DNA of 64,000 nucleotides, taken from NCBI RefSeq assembly GCF_032452875.1, contig NC_083881.1, positions 62,441,689-62,505,688 on the forward strand, in the 5' to 3' direction. Below the pieces are notes generated by a model. That model was not told the DNA's origin, searched no databases, and saw only the letters and a list, made by a program, of their open reading frames with translations. A program made the position numbers and the translations under genes. The stretch is from Bos javanicus. Its lineage: Eukaryota > Chordata > Mammalia > Artiodactyla > Bovidae. Shown here in pieces: positions 1-10,536 of this stretch. Every line of letters starts with the position of its first letter. Position 1 is the stretch's first letter.

Positions 1-249
1 GGAGCTCTGGGCAGGGAGTCTAGGAAACTGGACTTCAGTCTCAGCTCATCACTAACTCTGAAATCTTGAACAAGCCATTTAGCTACTTTGCTAAGTGTCT
101 TTATGGATAATAAGCTAAATGATGTGGGTGATGCATTAAAATGGATTTAATAGCAGATAGTAATCAGGCATTATTGTGAATTAGGAGGTTCATCTTAACC
201 TTAACACTGATTTTGTGTACATGGATTACATGCAGATTACCTTCCAGGA

Positions 250-352
250 GTTGTTGTTCAGTCGCCAAGTCATGTCCGACTCTTTGTGAGCCCATGGACT
301 GCAGCACACCAGGCTTCTCTGTCCCTCACTATCCCCTGGAGTTTGCCCAAGT
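250..352 (-). repeat. BovB LINE 3'-end fragment
   Basis: Antisense copy of the extreme 3' end of BovB (the part also called ART2A). It begins with the GTTGTTGTTCAG tail and contains the usual 'gactctttgtgagcccatggac' type core with few changes. It stops after about 100 bp, so the copy is heavily 5' truncated, as target-primed insertions usually are. Confidence 0.8.
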
Positions 353-693
353 TCCCTTCCAGGAGATGGACATCCAAATGAGGGAGCAAAATCTCAGATC
401 ATTCTGGGATTGTGTGGGGTTGGCAAGTGATTCCAGGTTAGTTGGGTAAGGATTCATGAAGGGTTTGTTTGTTACTAATGGAGTGCTGAGAATGAGCTAC
501 TGCCATCATAGAGGTCAGGCTGAGCCAAGACCTGAAGGTAAGAAGAGAGAGAATTCTACAATGTGAGTGATAACGAGGTTGTATATCCATTCATTCTCCA
601 GTTACCTAGCAAGTTCCTACTGTGTGTCAAACAGGGATCAAGACAGACACGGTTGCTTCACTCTCGACATGTACTATTGAACAGGGAAATCGG
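353..693. other. Unique sequence, nothing recognised
   Basis: No repeat family, splice-flanked open frame or RNA gene was recognised here. It separates two antisense BovB ends. Confidence 0.5.
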
Positions 694-990
694 GTTGTTG
701 TTCAGTAGCTCAGTCATGTTAGACTCTATGCAACTCCATGGACTGCAGCACGCCAGGCTTCCCTGTCCTTCACCATCTTTTGGAGCTGGTTCAAACTCAT
801 GTCCGTTGAATTGGTGATGCCATCCAACCGTCTTGTCCTCTGTCGAACCCTTCTCCTGCCTTCAGTCTTTCCCAGCATCAGGGTCTTTTCTAATGAGTCA
901 GCTCTTTGCATCAGGTGGCCAAAGTATTGGAGCTTCAGCTTTCAGCAACAGTCCTTCCAATGAATATTCAGGATTGATTTCCTTTAGGGA
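694..990 (-). repeat. BovB LINE 3' end, antisense
   Basis: About 300 bp of the BovB 3' end read on the minus strand. It has the GTTGTTGTTCAG tail at 694, the 'catccaacc...cttgtcctctgtc' block and ends at 'ggattgatttcctttaggga'. The overlapping short open frames on both strands are BovB-derived, the minus one being the degenerate C-terminus of the BovB reverse transcriptase protein. Confidence 0.88.
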
Positions 991-1853
991 AATTGGGAGC
1001 TATACAAATAATTAAACAACTAATTAATTGTATTTATCATAATAAATGATAGAAAGCAAAAGTGCACTGTGCAATGATGTATGGTATCAGGACCTCCTCT
1101 GATGTGTGTTGAGAGGGCCAGGAGCTGAGAGCTAAGAATGAGGAGGAGCTGGCCAGGTGGGAGAAACCAGTGCAGCAGGAGCTTCGTATGTGAAAACTGA
1201 AATGAAAATGGGTGTCTTCAGGAACCAGAAGAAGGCTCGCAGCTTAGGTAAATGATTTTGGACTTTGTCTTTGGAGCCCTGGGGACATGGGGTATGGTTG
1301 CAGTTTGGCCTCTATTAGATAAGTGTTGGTTATGCAGATGAAGAAAAGTGGGCAGATGTGAAAGGAATTTCAGAGGAAAGATTATTTGAATTGGGGCTGA
1401 TTTTATGCAAAAGGGAACGAAAAGAGTGAAATGTCTAGGTAGACTTGGGGTTTCTGGGTGGACAGTGAGGCCAACAACCAAAGGAGGTCCAGACTTGGTG
1501 CCGGAGGATAGTTGCCTCAGATCGGATGCTGTAGGTGTGTGCTCTTGTGGGACATTTAAGTGGAGGTGCCAAGGAGACATCCAAATGGTTCTCAGGATGG
1601 GGGTCTGTTTAGAGAGTCAGAGGTCTTTTGTGGAGTCAGAGGTCTTTAATGTATGATAGATTATAATCGTAACCACCTCAGTGATGAGACTGGGAATAAA
1701 AGACAGAGAAGAGGAAGGGGTCTATCTGATGGGAGTAGAAATAAAGTGAAAATCAGAAGGACAACAGAAGGCATTTACTTCAAACCTGAGATGAATCAAT
1801 TCTTCCTTAATCAGATAGATTCTTGATCTGGGGGCTGCTATGCTTTTCTGAGG
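991..1853. other. Unique sequence with a short direct repeat
   Basis: No repeat family or gene recognised. A perfect 15-bp direct repeat (GAGTCAGAGGTCTTT) lies at 1614-1628 and 1633-1647, four bases apart. Two open frames of 120 (minus) and 83 (plus) codons overlap each other and have no family signature; I treat both as chance. Confidence 0.5.
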
Positions 1854-2077
1854 AATCCCAGGTGACCCAGTGGTAAAGAACTTGCCCGCCAATGGAAGAG
1901 ATGCAGGAGACGAGGGTTTGATCCCTGCGCCAAGAAGATCCCTTGGAGGATGGACTGGAAATCCACTCCAGTATTCTTGCCTGGAGAATCCCATGGACAG
2001 AGGAACCTGCCAGGCTACAGTCCATGGGGCCACAAACAGTCAGACATGACTGAGTGACTGAGCACACACGGACGCAC
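1854..2077 (+). repeat. Bov-tA SINE
   Basis: Ruminant tRNA-Glu-derived SINE in sense orientation. The tRNA-like head includes a B-box-like 'gggtttgatccctg', followed by the Bov-A body with 'cactccagtattcttgcc' and 'cagtccatgg', ending at the usual 'gactgagcacac' tail. Several substitutions show it is not recent. Confidence 0.92.
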
Positions 2078-2175
2078 TTTCCTGATCTGACTTAAATCTC
2101 CCTTCTTCCCTTGGGAGTGGTCTCCTGTGGAGATGACCCATGACATTGGGCCTACTGGAAACGGTAGTTTACTAT

Positions 2176-3235
2176 TAAAAAAAAAATTTATTTACTAAAT
2201 TATAGTTGAGTTACAATGTTGTATTAGTGTGAAGTGTACAGCAAAATGATTCAGTGATATATAAATTAAAATATATGTAAATTGTAAATATATATACACA
2301 TATATTGGAGAAGGCAATGGCACCCCACTCCAGTACTCTTACCTGGAAAATCCCATGGATGGAGGAGCCTGGTGGGCTGCAGTCCATGGGGTCGCTGAGA
2401 GTCAGCCACGACTGAGCAACTTCACTTTCACTTTTCACTTTCATGCATTGGAGGAGGAAATGGCAACCCACTGCAGTGTTCTTGCCTGGAGAATCCCAGG
2501 GACGGCAGAGCCTGGTGGGCTGCTGTCTATGGGGTCTCACAGAGTCGGACACAACTGAAGTGACTTAGCAGCAGCAGCAGCATACACGTATATATTGATT
2601 TTTAGATTCTTTTCCATTATAGGTTATTACAAGATATTGAATATAGTTCCCTGTGGTAATCAGTAGGTTTTTGTTGTTTATTTTATATATAGTAGTACAT
2701 ATCTGTAAATCCCCAATTCCTAATTTATCCCTTCCCCTCTTTCCTCTTTGGTAGCCGTAAGTTTGTTTTGTATGTCTGCGAGTTGATTTTTGTTTTGTAA
2801 ATAGTTCATTTGTACCTTTTTTAAAAGACTCCATATTTGCTTTTCCCTATCTGACTTACTTCACTTAGTATGGCAATCTTTAGGTGCATCCACGTTGCTG
2901 CAAATGGCATTATTCCATTCCTTTTTTAAGGCTTAGTAATATTCCATTATATGTACATTATATGTACACACACCCCACACCTTCTTCATCCATTCATGTG
3001 TCAGTGGACACTTGGGTTGCTTTCACATCCTGGCTATTGTAAATAGTGTTGCTATGAACACTGTAGTGTGTGTGTCTTTTTGAATTAGAGCTTTTGTCTT
3101 TTATGAATATATAGCCCGGAGTGGGATTGCTGGATCATATGGTAGCTCTAGGTTTACTTTTTTAAGCAACCTCCATCCTGTTCCCATAGTGACTGTATGA
3201 ATTTACTTTCTCAACAACAGTATAGGAGGGTTCCC
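2176..3235 (-). repeat. L1 LINE 3' end, antisense, split by a SINE
   Basis: Minus-strand 3' part of an artiodactyl L1. It starts from an A-run at 2177 (the only stretch reading as a tail), then shows the typical antisense 3' UTR blocks 'gtgtacagcaaaatgattcag', 'gatattgaatatagttccctg' and the ORF2-end blocks 'ttattccattcctttttt', 'gggattgctggatcatatgg' and 'aggagggttcccttttc'. A BOV-A2 SINE splits it at 2307-2580. Confidence 0.87.
2307..2580 (+). repeat. BOV-A2 SINE nested in L1
   Basis: Complete dimeric BOV-A2: unit 1 starts with GGAGAAGGCAATGG, the linker contains 'cttcactttcacttttcac' and the second unit starts with GGAGGAGGAAATGG; the 3' end is a CAG run. The flanks carry an imperfect duplication (ATACACATATATT before, ATACACGTATATATT after), consistent with a target-site duplication in L1. 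Confidence 0.95.
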
Positions 3236-3734
3236 TTTTCTGGACAGGGGTTGGTTTATTTTCCCTTGAACTTTTTGTGTGGCTATAGTCTTTACATTTA
3301 ACATTCTCAACTGAAACTGAAATCTTAGTCTCCCTCAGAACTGCATTTCTTAGCTGACGCCTTATAACAAAAATATTTCATTTGGTCACTTTTTCCCTTG
3401 TCAAAATTGCTCTCAGAATGTGCTTCCCTTTATATATGTAATTTTTGCTTTACCTGTCTAAGAACAGCAACAATTTGTATTTTTTTACGTCAAGTTTTCT
3501 TAGTTTTTACTTTTCTAGGAGCTCTGTCTGGCTTGTATTTATTTGTACATTTAATCAAAAATAGTACATTTAATTTGGCAATTGGAGCTTTTACTTAACA
3601 ATTAGAAAATGATGTGGATTATTTTTATGTAACATTAGAAAGTCACTATGATCTAACAAAGTCTTATCATCTCAGTTCTGTAGATTAACTCAGTTTATTC
3701 TAAAAACAGTACGTGATATATATATTTACTACCG
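3236..3734. other. AT-rich unique sequence
   Basis: No element or gene recognised. The stretch is rich in T and A and follows directly on the L1 fragment, so decayed L1 beyond recognition is possible. Confidence 0.45.
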
Positions 3735-3849
3735 CTTGAATTTAAACTCCACAGAGGAAGGATTTTGGTTAACTTTGTCCACTATATATCTCAAGGTTGT
3801 AGAAACACATCTGGCACATAGTAGGTGCTCAATAAATATTTGTTTAATA
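3735..3849 (+). repeat. L2 LINE 3' end
   Basis: The end 'ctggcacatagtaggtgctc' followed by AATAAATATTTGTTTAA is the hallmark 3' terminus of L2. The upstream 'aactccacagaggaaggat' also fits the L2 3' UTR. An old mammalian repeat. Confidence 0.8.
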
Positions 3850-4066
3850 CAGATGACCCTTGAACAACATGGGGATTGGGATACCAACCATCCAAGCAGT
3901 CAAACATCCACCTATAACCTTACGGTTGGCCCTCCAATTCATGGTTCACATCTGTGGACTCATCCAACGGCAGATCATGTAAAACTATAGCAAGTATTTA
4001 GAGAAAAAACATCCACATATAAGTGGACCTACACAGTCCAAACCCATGTTGCTCAAGGGTCCACTG
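3850..4066. mobile_element. Tigger-type MITE (TcMar) with intact TIRs and TA target site
   Basis: A 217-bp non-autonomous DNA transposon. The left end CAGATGACCCTTGAACAACA and the reverse complement of the right end agree over about 24 bp with two mismatches, and TA dinucleotides flank both ends (3848-3849 and 4067-4068), as mariner/Tigger insertions require. The ends resemble the MER28/Tigger2 group, while the inner 'ggttggccctccaattcatgg' resembles the MER2 group. No transposase remains. Confidence 0.85.
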
Positions 4067-4180
4067 TAATTGACAAACATGTGTGAGGAATACAGATAAA
4101 GGGGTCTGAGAAACAACAGCATCTTTGCTCCATCTAATCTTCCAAATCGGCGAGCATCTTTATGACCATTACTTTGTTAT

Positions 4181-4204
4181 GTGTGTGTGTGTGTGTGTGT
4201 GTGT
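4181..4204. repeat. (GT)n microsatellite
   Basis: Twelve perfect GT units. It sits 18 bp before an antisense L1 tail. Confidence 0.95.
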
Positions 4205-4221
4205 ACTATAACACCATCAGT

Positions 4222-4505
4222 TGTTTTATTTATTTATTTTTAACTTTGTATTTTGTATTGGAGTATAGCCAATTAACAATGCTGTGATAGTTTCCGGTGG
4301 ACAGTGGAGGGACTCAGCCACCCTATACATAATACATCTTCCCCAAGTTCTCCTCCCATCCAGGCTGCCACGTAACATGGAGCAGAGTTCCCTGTGCTGC
4401 ACAGTAGGACCCTGTTGGTTATCCATTTTAAATATAGCTCAGTGTACATGTCAATCCCAAACTCCCTTTCTCTTTCCCCCATTCTTCCCTGCTGGCAACA
4501 ATGAG
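4222..4505 (-). repeat. L1 LINE 3' end, antisense
   Basis: Begins with a T-rich tail (TTATTTATTTATTTTT) and continues with antisense L1 3' UTR blocks: 'attggagtatagccaattaac', 'gagttccctgtgctgcacag', 'ggttatccattttaaatata' and 'caatcccaaactccctt'. About 285 bp, 5' truncated. The short open frames here are parts of this element. Confidence 0.82.
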
Positions 4506-4745
4506 TTATGACCATTGCTTTGAACTCTCAGTCAGCACCTACATCAGCACCTGACTGAATGCCGGACTCTCAGGCAGCAGCTCTTAAACTATGCAATAAT
4601 AGACAGTCCTGTGGGACCACAAGCATAAACCCAGTTGGCTACCAGACCAGGTGGTTTGGAGGTGTCCCTTGGGTGACTGTTATAGAAATCAGTGTTCTGG
4701 AAGAGCATATAACCTCCTTTCTGGGACACCCAGGTGAGCTGTAGT

Positions 4746-5233
4746 GAGGCAGTTGCTAAGTCGTGTCTGACTCTTTGTGACCCCATGGACTGCAGCACCC
4801 TAGGCTTCCCTGTCCTTTACCACAGGAGCGCTCAAACTCCTGTCCATTGAGTCGGTGATGCTATCTAACCATCTCATCCTCTGCTTCCCCTTCTCCTTCT
4901 GTCCTCAGTCTTTCCCAGCATCAGGGTCTCTTCCAATGAGTTTGCTCTTCACATCAGGTGGTCAAAGTATTGGAGCTTCAGGACTGGAAGGCATTAGCCC
5001 TTCCAATGAATATTCAGGGTTGATTTCCCTTGGGATTGACTGGTTTGATCTCCTTGTAGTCCAAGGGACTCTCAATAGTCTTCTCTAACACCACTGTTCA
5101 AAAGCATCAATTCTTCGGTGTTCACCCTTCTTTATGGTCCAATTCTTGTATCCAACTACTGGAAAAACCATAACTTTGACTATATGGACCTTTGTTGGCA
5201 AAGTGATGTCTCTGCTTTTTAATATGCTGTCTC
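4746..5233 (-). repeat. BovB LINE 3' end, antisense
   Basis: About 490 bp of BovB 3' region on the minus strand, from 'gcagttgctaagtcgtgtc' to 'aagtgatgtctctgcttttt'. It keeps the blocks 'gtggtcaaagtattggagc' and 'ctccttgtagtccaaggg'. It contains a small insert 'ggactggaaggcattag' not seen in the other BovB copies of this window. Confidence 0.9.
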
Positions 5234-6272
5234 ATAGTGAGGCAGATGGAGAGGGAAAAGATGGGGTCCCCCAGATCACATTCCTGAGTGCCCCTCTGTA
5301 GTGTCCAAGAGTGTGCCAACCTGAAACCTGCCTTTCAGGCTGAAGCTCCACAACAAGCCAATAGGCCTCTTTCACAGAGAGACTTGGGGGACGGGATGTA
5401 TTTTGGTCTGCTGTCTGTGTGGTGTCCTGGGTGGGCAGCCTGCCAAGAACTGTCTCTCTGATTGTTACAGTCCCATAGGACCATCGAGGACAGCCTCCCT
5501 GGTCACTAGAGTGAGGTGTTCCAGGGATTCCCCTGGGTGGAAGCTGCAAAAACCGGGACACTTGGTATAAAAGCTGGGACACTGGACATGAAAACCAGGG
5601 CACCAGATGTGTGTAAAAGTTCCTCTCTGGGAGACAGTGGTGATGTGGCGTGGTGGAGAGTGCAAGAATGACACCTTCCAAGGAAAAAGAAAAAAAATCA
5701 ATATGGCTTTGCCTAGAGAGAGAGTGCTGAAACGGTGCCCACCAGGATCCCAACAGGCCCCAGCCCCTCAGGCTGATGCTATAAGACTTGCAAATGAATC
5801 TCTTTGACATAAAGTCTGTTTGTTTCTTGAACAGTTGCTTCTGCGCTGGGCCCTGGTGAGTGAGTCTGTGCCCTTAGAGAGGCCTTTCTCAGTTCACTAC
5901 AGCACTTCAAGTCTTGTGGACGTGAGCCCCGTTAATTTTCAAAGCCAAATATTTAGGAGGCTCATCTCTCAGCAGTAGGTCTTAAATATGGGGTATGAAC
6001 CCCTCTGTCCTCAGGGGGACGCTCTGGCTTTGTGAGTTCCCACACGATTGCAGGTCGCTGCCCTGGGGTGGGGTTTATGGCAGTGCCACGGCTCAGCCTC
6101 TCCTGCTCACTTTGATGTGTCTCCTTTCTAGTTTGTAGACATGAAGCCCCTGCACAGCTGGTTTTAAGGTCTTTTTCAGAGGAAATTGTTCTATATGTAG
6201 CTGTAGATTCAGTGTGTCCGGGGGAGGAGGTGAGTTCAGAATCTTCCTACGTTGCCATCCTAGCCAGCCTCC
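5234..6272. repeat. Unclassified repeat-like block (LTR or antisense L1 5' region)
   Basis: About 1 kb of GC-richer DNA that does not read like unique sequence. It contains a TATA-like GGTATAAAAGC near 5566 and a right-hand part 'aggaaattgttctatatgtag' to 'gaggtgagttcagaatcttc' ending in 'gttgccatcctagcc', which resembles blocks I have seen repeated in mammalian genomes. The 192-codon minus frame at 5232-5810 lies inside it and has no recognised domain. The family is not established: an old LTR and an antisense L1 5' UTR are both possible. Confidence 0.4.
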
Positions 6273-6453
6273 CCTCCATATTATACTTGCTTCAGTCAGG
6301 AAATTCTCCCTGCTGTGGCATTAGGGGACTAGTGATTGACTGAATTTTATGAATTTTATCCTTTTTTTTTTTTGTTAAGAGTTTTTGGTTTGTTTTTGCT
6401 TTCTGATCCTTATGGAGTTGATACTCTCTATTGATTTGTTATTCAGTTAGCTT

Positions 6454-6593
6454 GTGCTAAGTTGCTTCAGTTGCATCTGACTCTAGGTGACCCTATGGAC
6501 TATAGCCCACCAAGTTCCTCTATCCATGGGATTCTCCAGGCAAGGATACTGGAGTGGGTTGCCATGCCCTCCTCCAGGGGATCTTCCTGACTA
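6454..6593 (-). repeat. Bov-tA SINE fragment, antisense
   Basis: Antisense Bov-A body from 'gtgctaagttgcttcagttg' to 'ctccaggggatcttcctgac'. The tRNA-like head is missing, so the copy is truncated at its 5' end. Confidence 0.88.
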
Positions 6594-7009
6594 AAGGAGC
6601 AGGTAGAAATTTCGGCCTAAAAATTTAGATATATAAGAAATAATACACGTTTATTTTAAAAGTTGAATTAAATTTGACTTGCAGATCTCATCTTCTGAGT
6701 GTAATCTCAGTCATTCTTGAGGCTCCTTTCCTCCTCAGGGTTGCATTGGAATTGAGGAGGCTTATGGCTAAAGCACTTGGAATACAGGCAGAAAGTCTCT
6801 AATTATAAAACGGTGGAACCTGGACCTGGGTGCAGGGTTCAGACTTCCCAGCTGTACTGCACATATGCTTATCCACATCCTCAGGGCATTGTCATCTGGG
6901 AGTGGCCAGGTCCTCCTCTCTCTGTGTCTCCCAGCCCTGCCTAACTTGTGCTGACCACAGTGGACAACTCTTGAAGCAACCAACCAGTGAACCTCAGTGC
7001 TTAACATAA
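6594..7009. other. Unique sequence, nothing recognised
   Basis: No repeat or gene signature. It borders the large BovB on its truncated 3' side; the junction is at about 7010. Confidence 0.5.
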
Positions 7010-7354
7010 TAAATGGTTAGACTGGTTGGATCTCCTTGCAGTCCAAGAGACTCTCAAGAGTCTTCTCCAACACCACAGTTCAAAAGCATCAGTTCTTTGG
7101 TGCTCAGCTTTCTTTATAGTCCAACTCTCACGTCCATACATGACTACTGGAGAAACCATAGCTTTGACTACGTGGATTTTTGTTGGCAAAGTAATGTCTC
7201 TGCTTTTTAATATGGTGCCTACGTTGGCCATAGCTTTTCTTCCAAGGAGCAAGCATCTTTTAATTTCATGGCTGCAATCGCCATCTGCAGTGAGTTTGGA
7301 GCCCCCCAAAATAAAGCCTCTCACTTTTCCATTTTTTCCCCATCTGTTTGCCAT
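7010..7354 (-). pseudogene. BovB reverse transcriptase, C-terminal region remnant
   Basis: This frame holds the region after the RT palm of the RTE-type polyprotein. Visible family blocks are 'TADGDCSHEIKRCLLLGRKA', 'ILKSRDITLPTK', 'VKAMVSPVVMYGRESW' and 'DAFELWCWRRLLRVSWTARR'. In an intact element this part follows the catalytic domain and ends with the element's 3' UTR. Here it overlaps the palm frame in a different reading frame near 7321-7354, which shows a frameshift, and it ends in unique sequence just past 7010 because the 3' end of the element is lost. Non-functional. Confidence 0.9.
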
Positions 7355-7851
7355 GAAGTGATGGGACCAGATACCATGATTTTAGTTTTCTGAATATTGA
7401 CTTTTAAGCCAACTTTTCCACTCTCCTCTTTCACTTTCATCAAGAGGCTCTTTAGTTCTTCTTCGCTTTCTGCCATAAGGGTGGCATCATCTGCATATCT
7501 GAGGTTATTGATATTTCTCCAAGCAATCTTGATTCCCACTTGTGCTTCATCCAGCCTGGCATTTCTCTTGATGTACTCTGCATATAAGTTAAATAAACAG
7601 GGTGACAATATACAGCCTTGACGTACTCCTTTCCCAGTTTGGAACCAGTCTGTTGTTCCATGTCCAGTTCTAACTGTTGCTTCTTGACCTGCATATAGAT
7701 TTCTCAAGAGGCAGGTCAGGTGGTCTGGTATTCCCATCTCTTTAAGAATTTTCCATAGTTTGTTGTGGTCCACACAGTCAAAGGCTTTGGTGTAATCGAT
7801 AAAGCAGAAGTAAATGTTTGCTGGAATTCTTGTGCTTTTTCTACGATCCAA
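7321..7851 (-). pseudogene. BovB reverse transcriptase palm domain remnant
   Basis: A 176-codon open frame carrying the catalytic core of a non-LTR reverse transcriptase. Motif A is seen as 'FCFIDYTKAFDCVDHNK' and the catalytic motif C as 'NNLRYADDATLMAES', with YADD coded at 7486-7497. The block 'GKGVRQGCILSPCLFNLYAE' between them is also intact. The catalytic aspartates therefore survive although the protein is broken: the frame starts in the middle of the domain, is separated from the upstream frame by a break near 7851-7979, and is frameshifted after 7354. The enzyme copied BovB RNA at the nick made by its own endonuclease. Confidence 0.94.
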
Positions 7852-7978
7852 CGGATATTGGCAATTTGATCTCTGGTTCCTCTGCCTTTTCTAAATCCAG
7901 CTTGAACTCTGGAAGTTCATGATTCACATACTGTTGAAGCCTGGCTTGAAGAATTTTGAGCATTACTTTGCTAACGTA

Positions 7979-8773
7979 TTAGATGAGTGCAATTGTGCAG
8001 TAGTTTGAGCATTCTTTGGCATTGCCTTTCTTTGGGATTGGAGTGAAAACTGATCTTTTCCAGTCCTGTGGCCACTGCTGAGTTTTCCAAATTTGCTGAC
8101 ATATTGAGTGCAGCCATTTCACAGCATCATCGTTTAGGATTTGAAATAGCTCAACTGGAATTCCACCACCTTCACTATCTTTGTTCATAGTGATGCTTCC
8201 CAAGGCCCACTTGACTTCACATTCTAGGATGTCTGGCTCCAGGTGAGTGATCACACTATTGTGGTTATCTGGGTCATGAAGATCTTTTTTGTATAGTTCT
8301 TCTGTGTATTTTTGCCACTTCTTATCTTCTGCTTCTGTTAGGTCCATACCATTTCTGTCCTTTATTGTGCCCATCTTTGCATGAAATGTTCCCTTGGTAT
8401 CTCTAATTTTCTTGAAGAGATCTCTAGTCTTTCCCATTCCGTTGTTTCCCTCTATTTCTTTGCATTGACCGATGAAGAAGGCTTTCTTATCTCTCCTTGC
8501 TATTCTTTGGAACTCTGCATTCAAATAGGTATATCTTTCCTTTTTTCCTTTGCCTTTTACTTCTCTTCTTTTCTCAGCTCTTTGTAAGGCCTCCTCAGTC
8601 AACCATTTTGCCTTTTTGCATTTCTTTTTCTTGGGGATGGTCTCGATCACTGCCTCCTGTACAATGTCACGAACCTCCATCCATATTTCTTCAGGCACTC
8701 TGTTTATCAGTTCTAATCCCTTGAATCTATTTGTCACTTCCACTGTAATCATAAGGGATTTGATGTAGGTCAT
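7979..8773 (-). pseudogene. BovB linker and RT fingers remnant
   Basis: At 264 codons, this is the longest open frame in the window. It covers the region between endonuclease and RT palm: a lysine-rich 'ETIPKKKKCKKAKWLTEEAL' block, the 'RIARRDKKAFF' block, and near its end the fingers motif 'DWKRSVFTPIPKKGNAKECS' with 'NYCTIALI', where RTE proteins usually have Arg in place of the Cys. It ends at a stop before the palm domain. The frame is long only because the copy is moderately young; there is no evidence of selection or of a host role. Confidence 0.92.
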
Positions 8774-9082
8774 ACCTGAATGGTCTAGTGGTTTTCCCTA
8801 CTTTCTTAAATTTAAGTCTGAATTTGGCAATAAGAAGTTCATGATCTGAGCCACAGTCAGCTTCCAGTCTTGTTTTTGCTGACTATATAGAGCTTCTCCA
8901 TCTCTGGTTGCAAAGAATATAATCAATCTGATTTTGGTATTGACCATCTGGTGATGTCCATGTGTAGAGTCTTCTCTTGTGTTGTCAGAAGCGGGTGTTT
9001 GCTATGACCAGTGAGTTCTCTTGGTGAAAGTCTGTTAGCCTTTGCCCTGCTTCATTTTGTACTCCAAGGCCAAATTTTCCTA

Positions 9083-9508
9083 TTACTCCAGGTATCTCTT
9101 GACTTCCTCCTTTTGTATTCCCCTATAATGAAAAGGATCTCTTTTTTGGGGTGTTAGTTCTAGAAGGTCTTGTAGGTCTTCATAGAACCATTCAACTTCA
9201 GCTTCTTCAGCATTACTGGTCAGGGCATAGACTTGGATTACCATGATATTGAATGATTTGCCTTGGAAATGAACAGAGATCATTCTGTTGTTTTTGAGAC
9301 TGCATCCAATTACTGCATTTTGGACTCTCTTGTTGACTATGAAGGCTACTCCATTTCTTCTAAGGGATTCTTGCCCACAGTAGTGGATATAATGGTCATC
9401 TGAGTTTAATTCACCCGTTCCAGTCCATTTTAGTTCACTAATTACTAAAATGTCGATGTTCACTCTTGCCATCTCCTGTTTGACCACTTCCAATTTGCCT
9501 TGAGGCAT
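9083..9508 (-). pseudogene. BovB apurinic-like endonuclease domain remnant (N-terminal)
   Basis: A 141-codon frame with the start of the RTE endonuclease: 'DILVISELKWTGTGELNSDD', whose Glu is the expected metal ligand of the APE-like fold, then 'SLRRNGVAFIVNKRV' and 'NIMVIQVYALTSNAEEAEVE'. After 'LLELTPQKRD' the frame shifts and the rest of the domain lies in other frames; a Ser-Asp-His triplet of the C-terminal catalytic motif can still be read at about 8841-8849. The enzyme would nick target DNA to prime reverse transcription. Inactive here. Confidence 0.92.
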
Positions 9509-9735
9509 GGACCTGACATCCCAGGTTCCTATGCAATATTGCTCTTTACAGCATCAGATCTTGCTTCTATCACCAGTCACATCCACAGCTGGGTGTTGTT
9601 TTGCTTTGGCTCTGTCTCTTCATTCTTTCTGGAGTTGTTTCTCCACTGATCTCCAGTAGCATATTGGGCACGTACCGACCTGGGGAGTTCATCTTTCAGC
9701 GTCCTATCTTTTGGCCTTTTCATACTGTTCATGGT

Positions 9736-10536
9736 AGACCACAAAATTAATTCTCATATGAGTCTGTGGGTGAAACAGTGGAAGATAAAGCCAATTGTAT
9801 AGAACAAGAGTGTTAACACTGGAAGACTGGAAATGTAACTGTAATTCAAAAGAAGGGAGCAAATGTGGAGCATGCGATGAAAAGGATTCTGGCATTGGGA
9901 AGCCAGATGGAAAATAATGTTATTAGACTATGAAAGATAGAAGGAAAAACAGGCCCCATATAATATGAAAGGGGAAGTCTGTTTGCTAGCCCTGATTTGG
10001 TTCTGTTCTCTATTCTCCGCTCCCTCTTTCACTGGGCCCCTGCTTCCTGCTGCAGGATTGTGAGGTGTGTTACCAATATCCGGAATGAGGTCTTGAGCTA
10101 CCAAGTTCTCAAAAAAGAGAATGTGCAACTGATACTGCCTAGTCTGCTTAAAAGGTGCATGTTTAACTTTTTGAATATGGTTTGTATTATTTCAAAATTC
10201 AAAAATACCCATGTTCTATGGTATCAGGAGGCAGTTGTGGTGATTTAGAAAGATAACCCCTACTGGTACTTTACTAGATTCTCTTCCTGGAAATTATGTC
10301 AAGGTCATAAATGGACAATTGGTATCTGTGTGTGTGTGTTTGAGCTGATTCTGTATCACTTAAAAGTACACAGTTGAAGGATAAGAAAAAGTCATAGCAG
10401 AGTTAAATGTTTGAATTACATGGTATTTTTCTTTCAGTGATACCTGATCTGAGCTCATCCTGACATGGTCTGCAGATTTATATTTAGATTTATTTTTTGT
10501 TTTAAAATGGCTTCATGTGTTTTCCTGTCATTTTAG
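9736..10536. other. Unique sequence, nothing recognised
   Basis: No repeat family identified. The region includes moderately GC-rich DNA around 10010-10080 with no coding signature. Confidence 0.5.

Larger units (their letters stand above)
7010..9735 (-). mobile_element. BovB (RTE-type) LINE, antisense, decayed and lacking its 3' end
   Basis: The longest BovB in the window, about 2.7 kb. Reading on the minus strand from 9735 it runs through the apurinic-like endonuclease, the linker and the reverse transcriptase to the C-terminal region, and stops at 'ggatccaaccagt' (plus: 'gactggttggatctccttgc'). The last roughly 300 bp found in the other BovB copies (ending GTTGTTCAG) are absent, and the far 5' end is also missing. 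The frame is broken in several places, so it cannot move. The pieces are described separately. Confidence 0.95.

Noticed and set aside
2568..2580. CAG runs as possible trinucleotide expansion loci
   Set aside because: They are the normal 3' ends of BOV-A2 elements (also at 17534, 22220 and 29842) and are short.
5232..5810. 192-codon minus-strand frame
   Set aside because: No recognised domain; it lies in a repeat-like block and begins at the edge of a BovB fragment.
7979..8773. 264-codon open frame with reverse transcriptase motifs as a possible host gene or retron-like system
   Set aside because: It is a fragment of a BovB LINE; the neighbouring frames continue the same protein with frameshifts, and many other BovB ends lie in the window.
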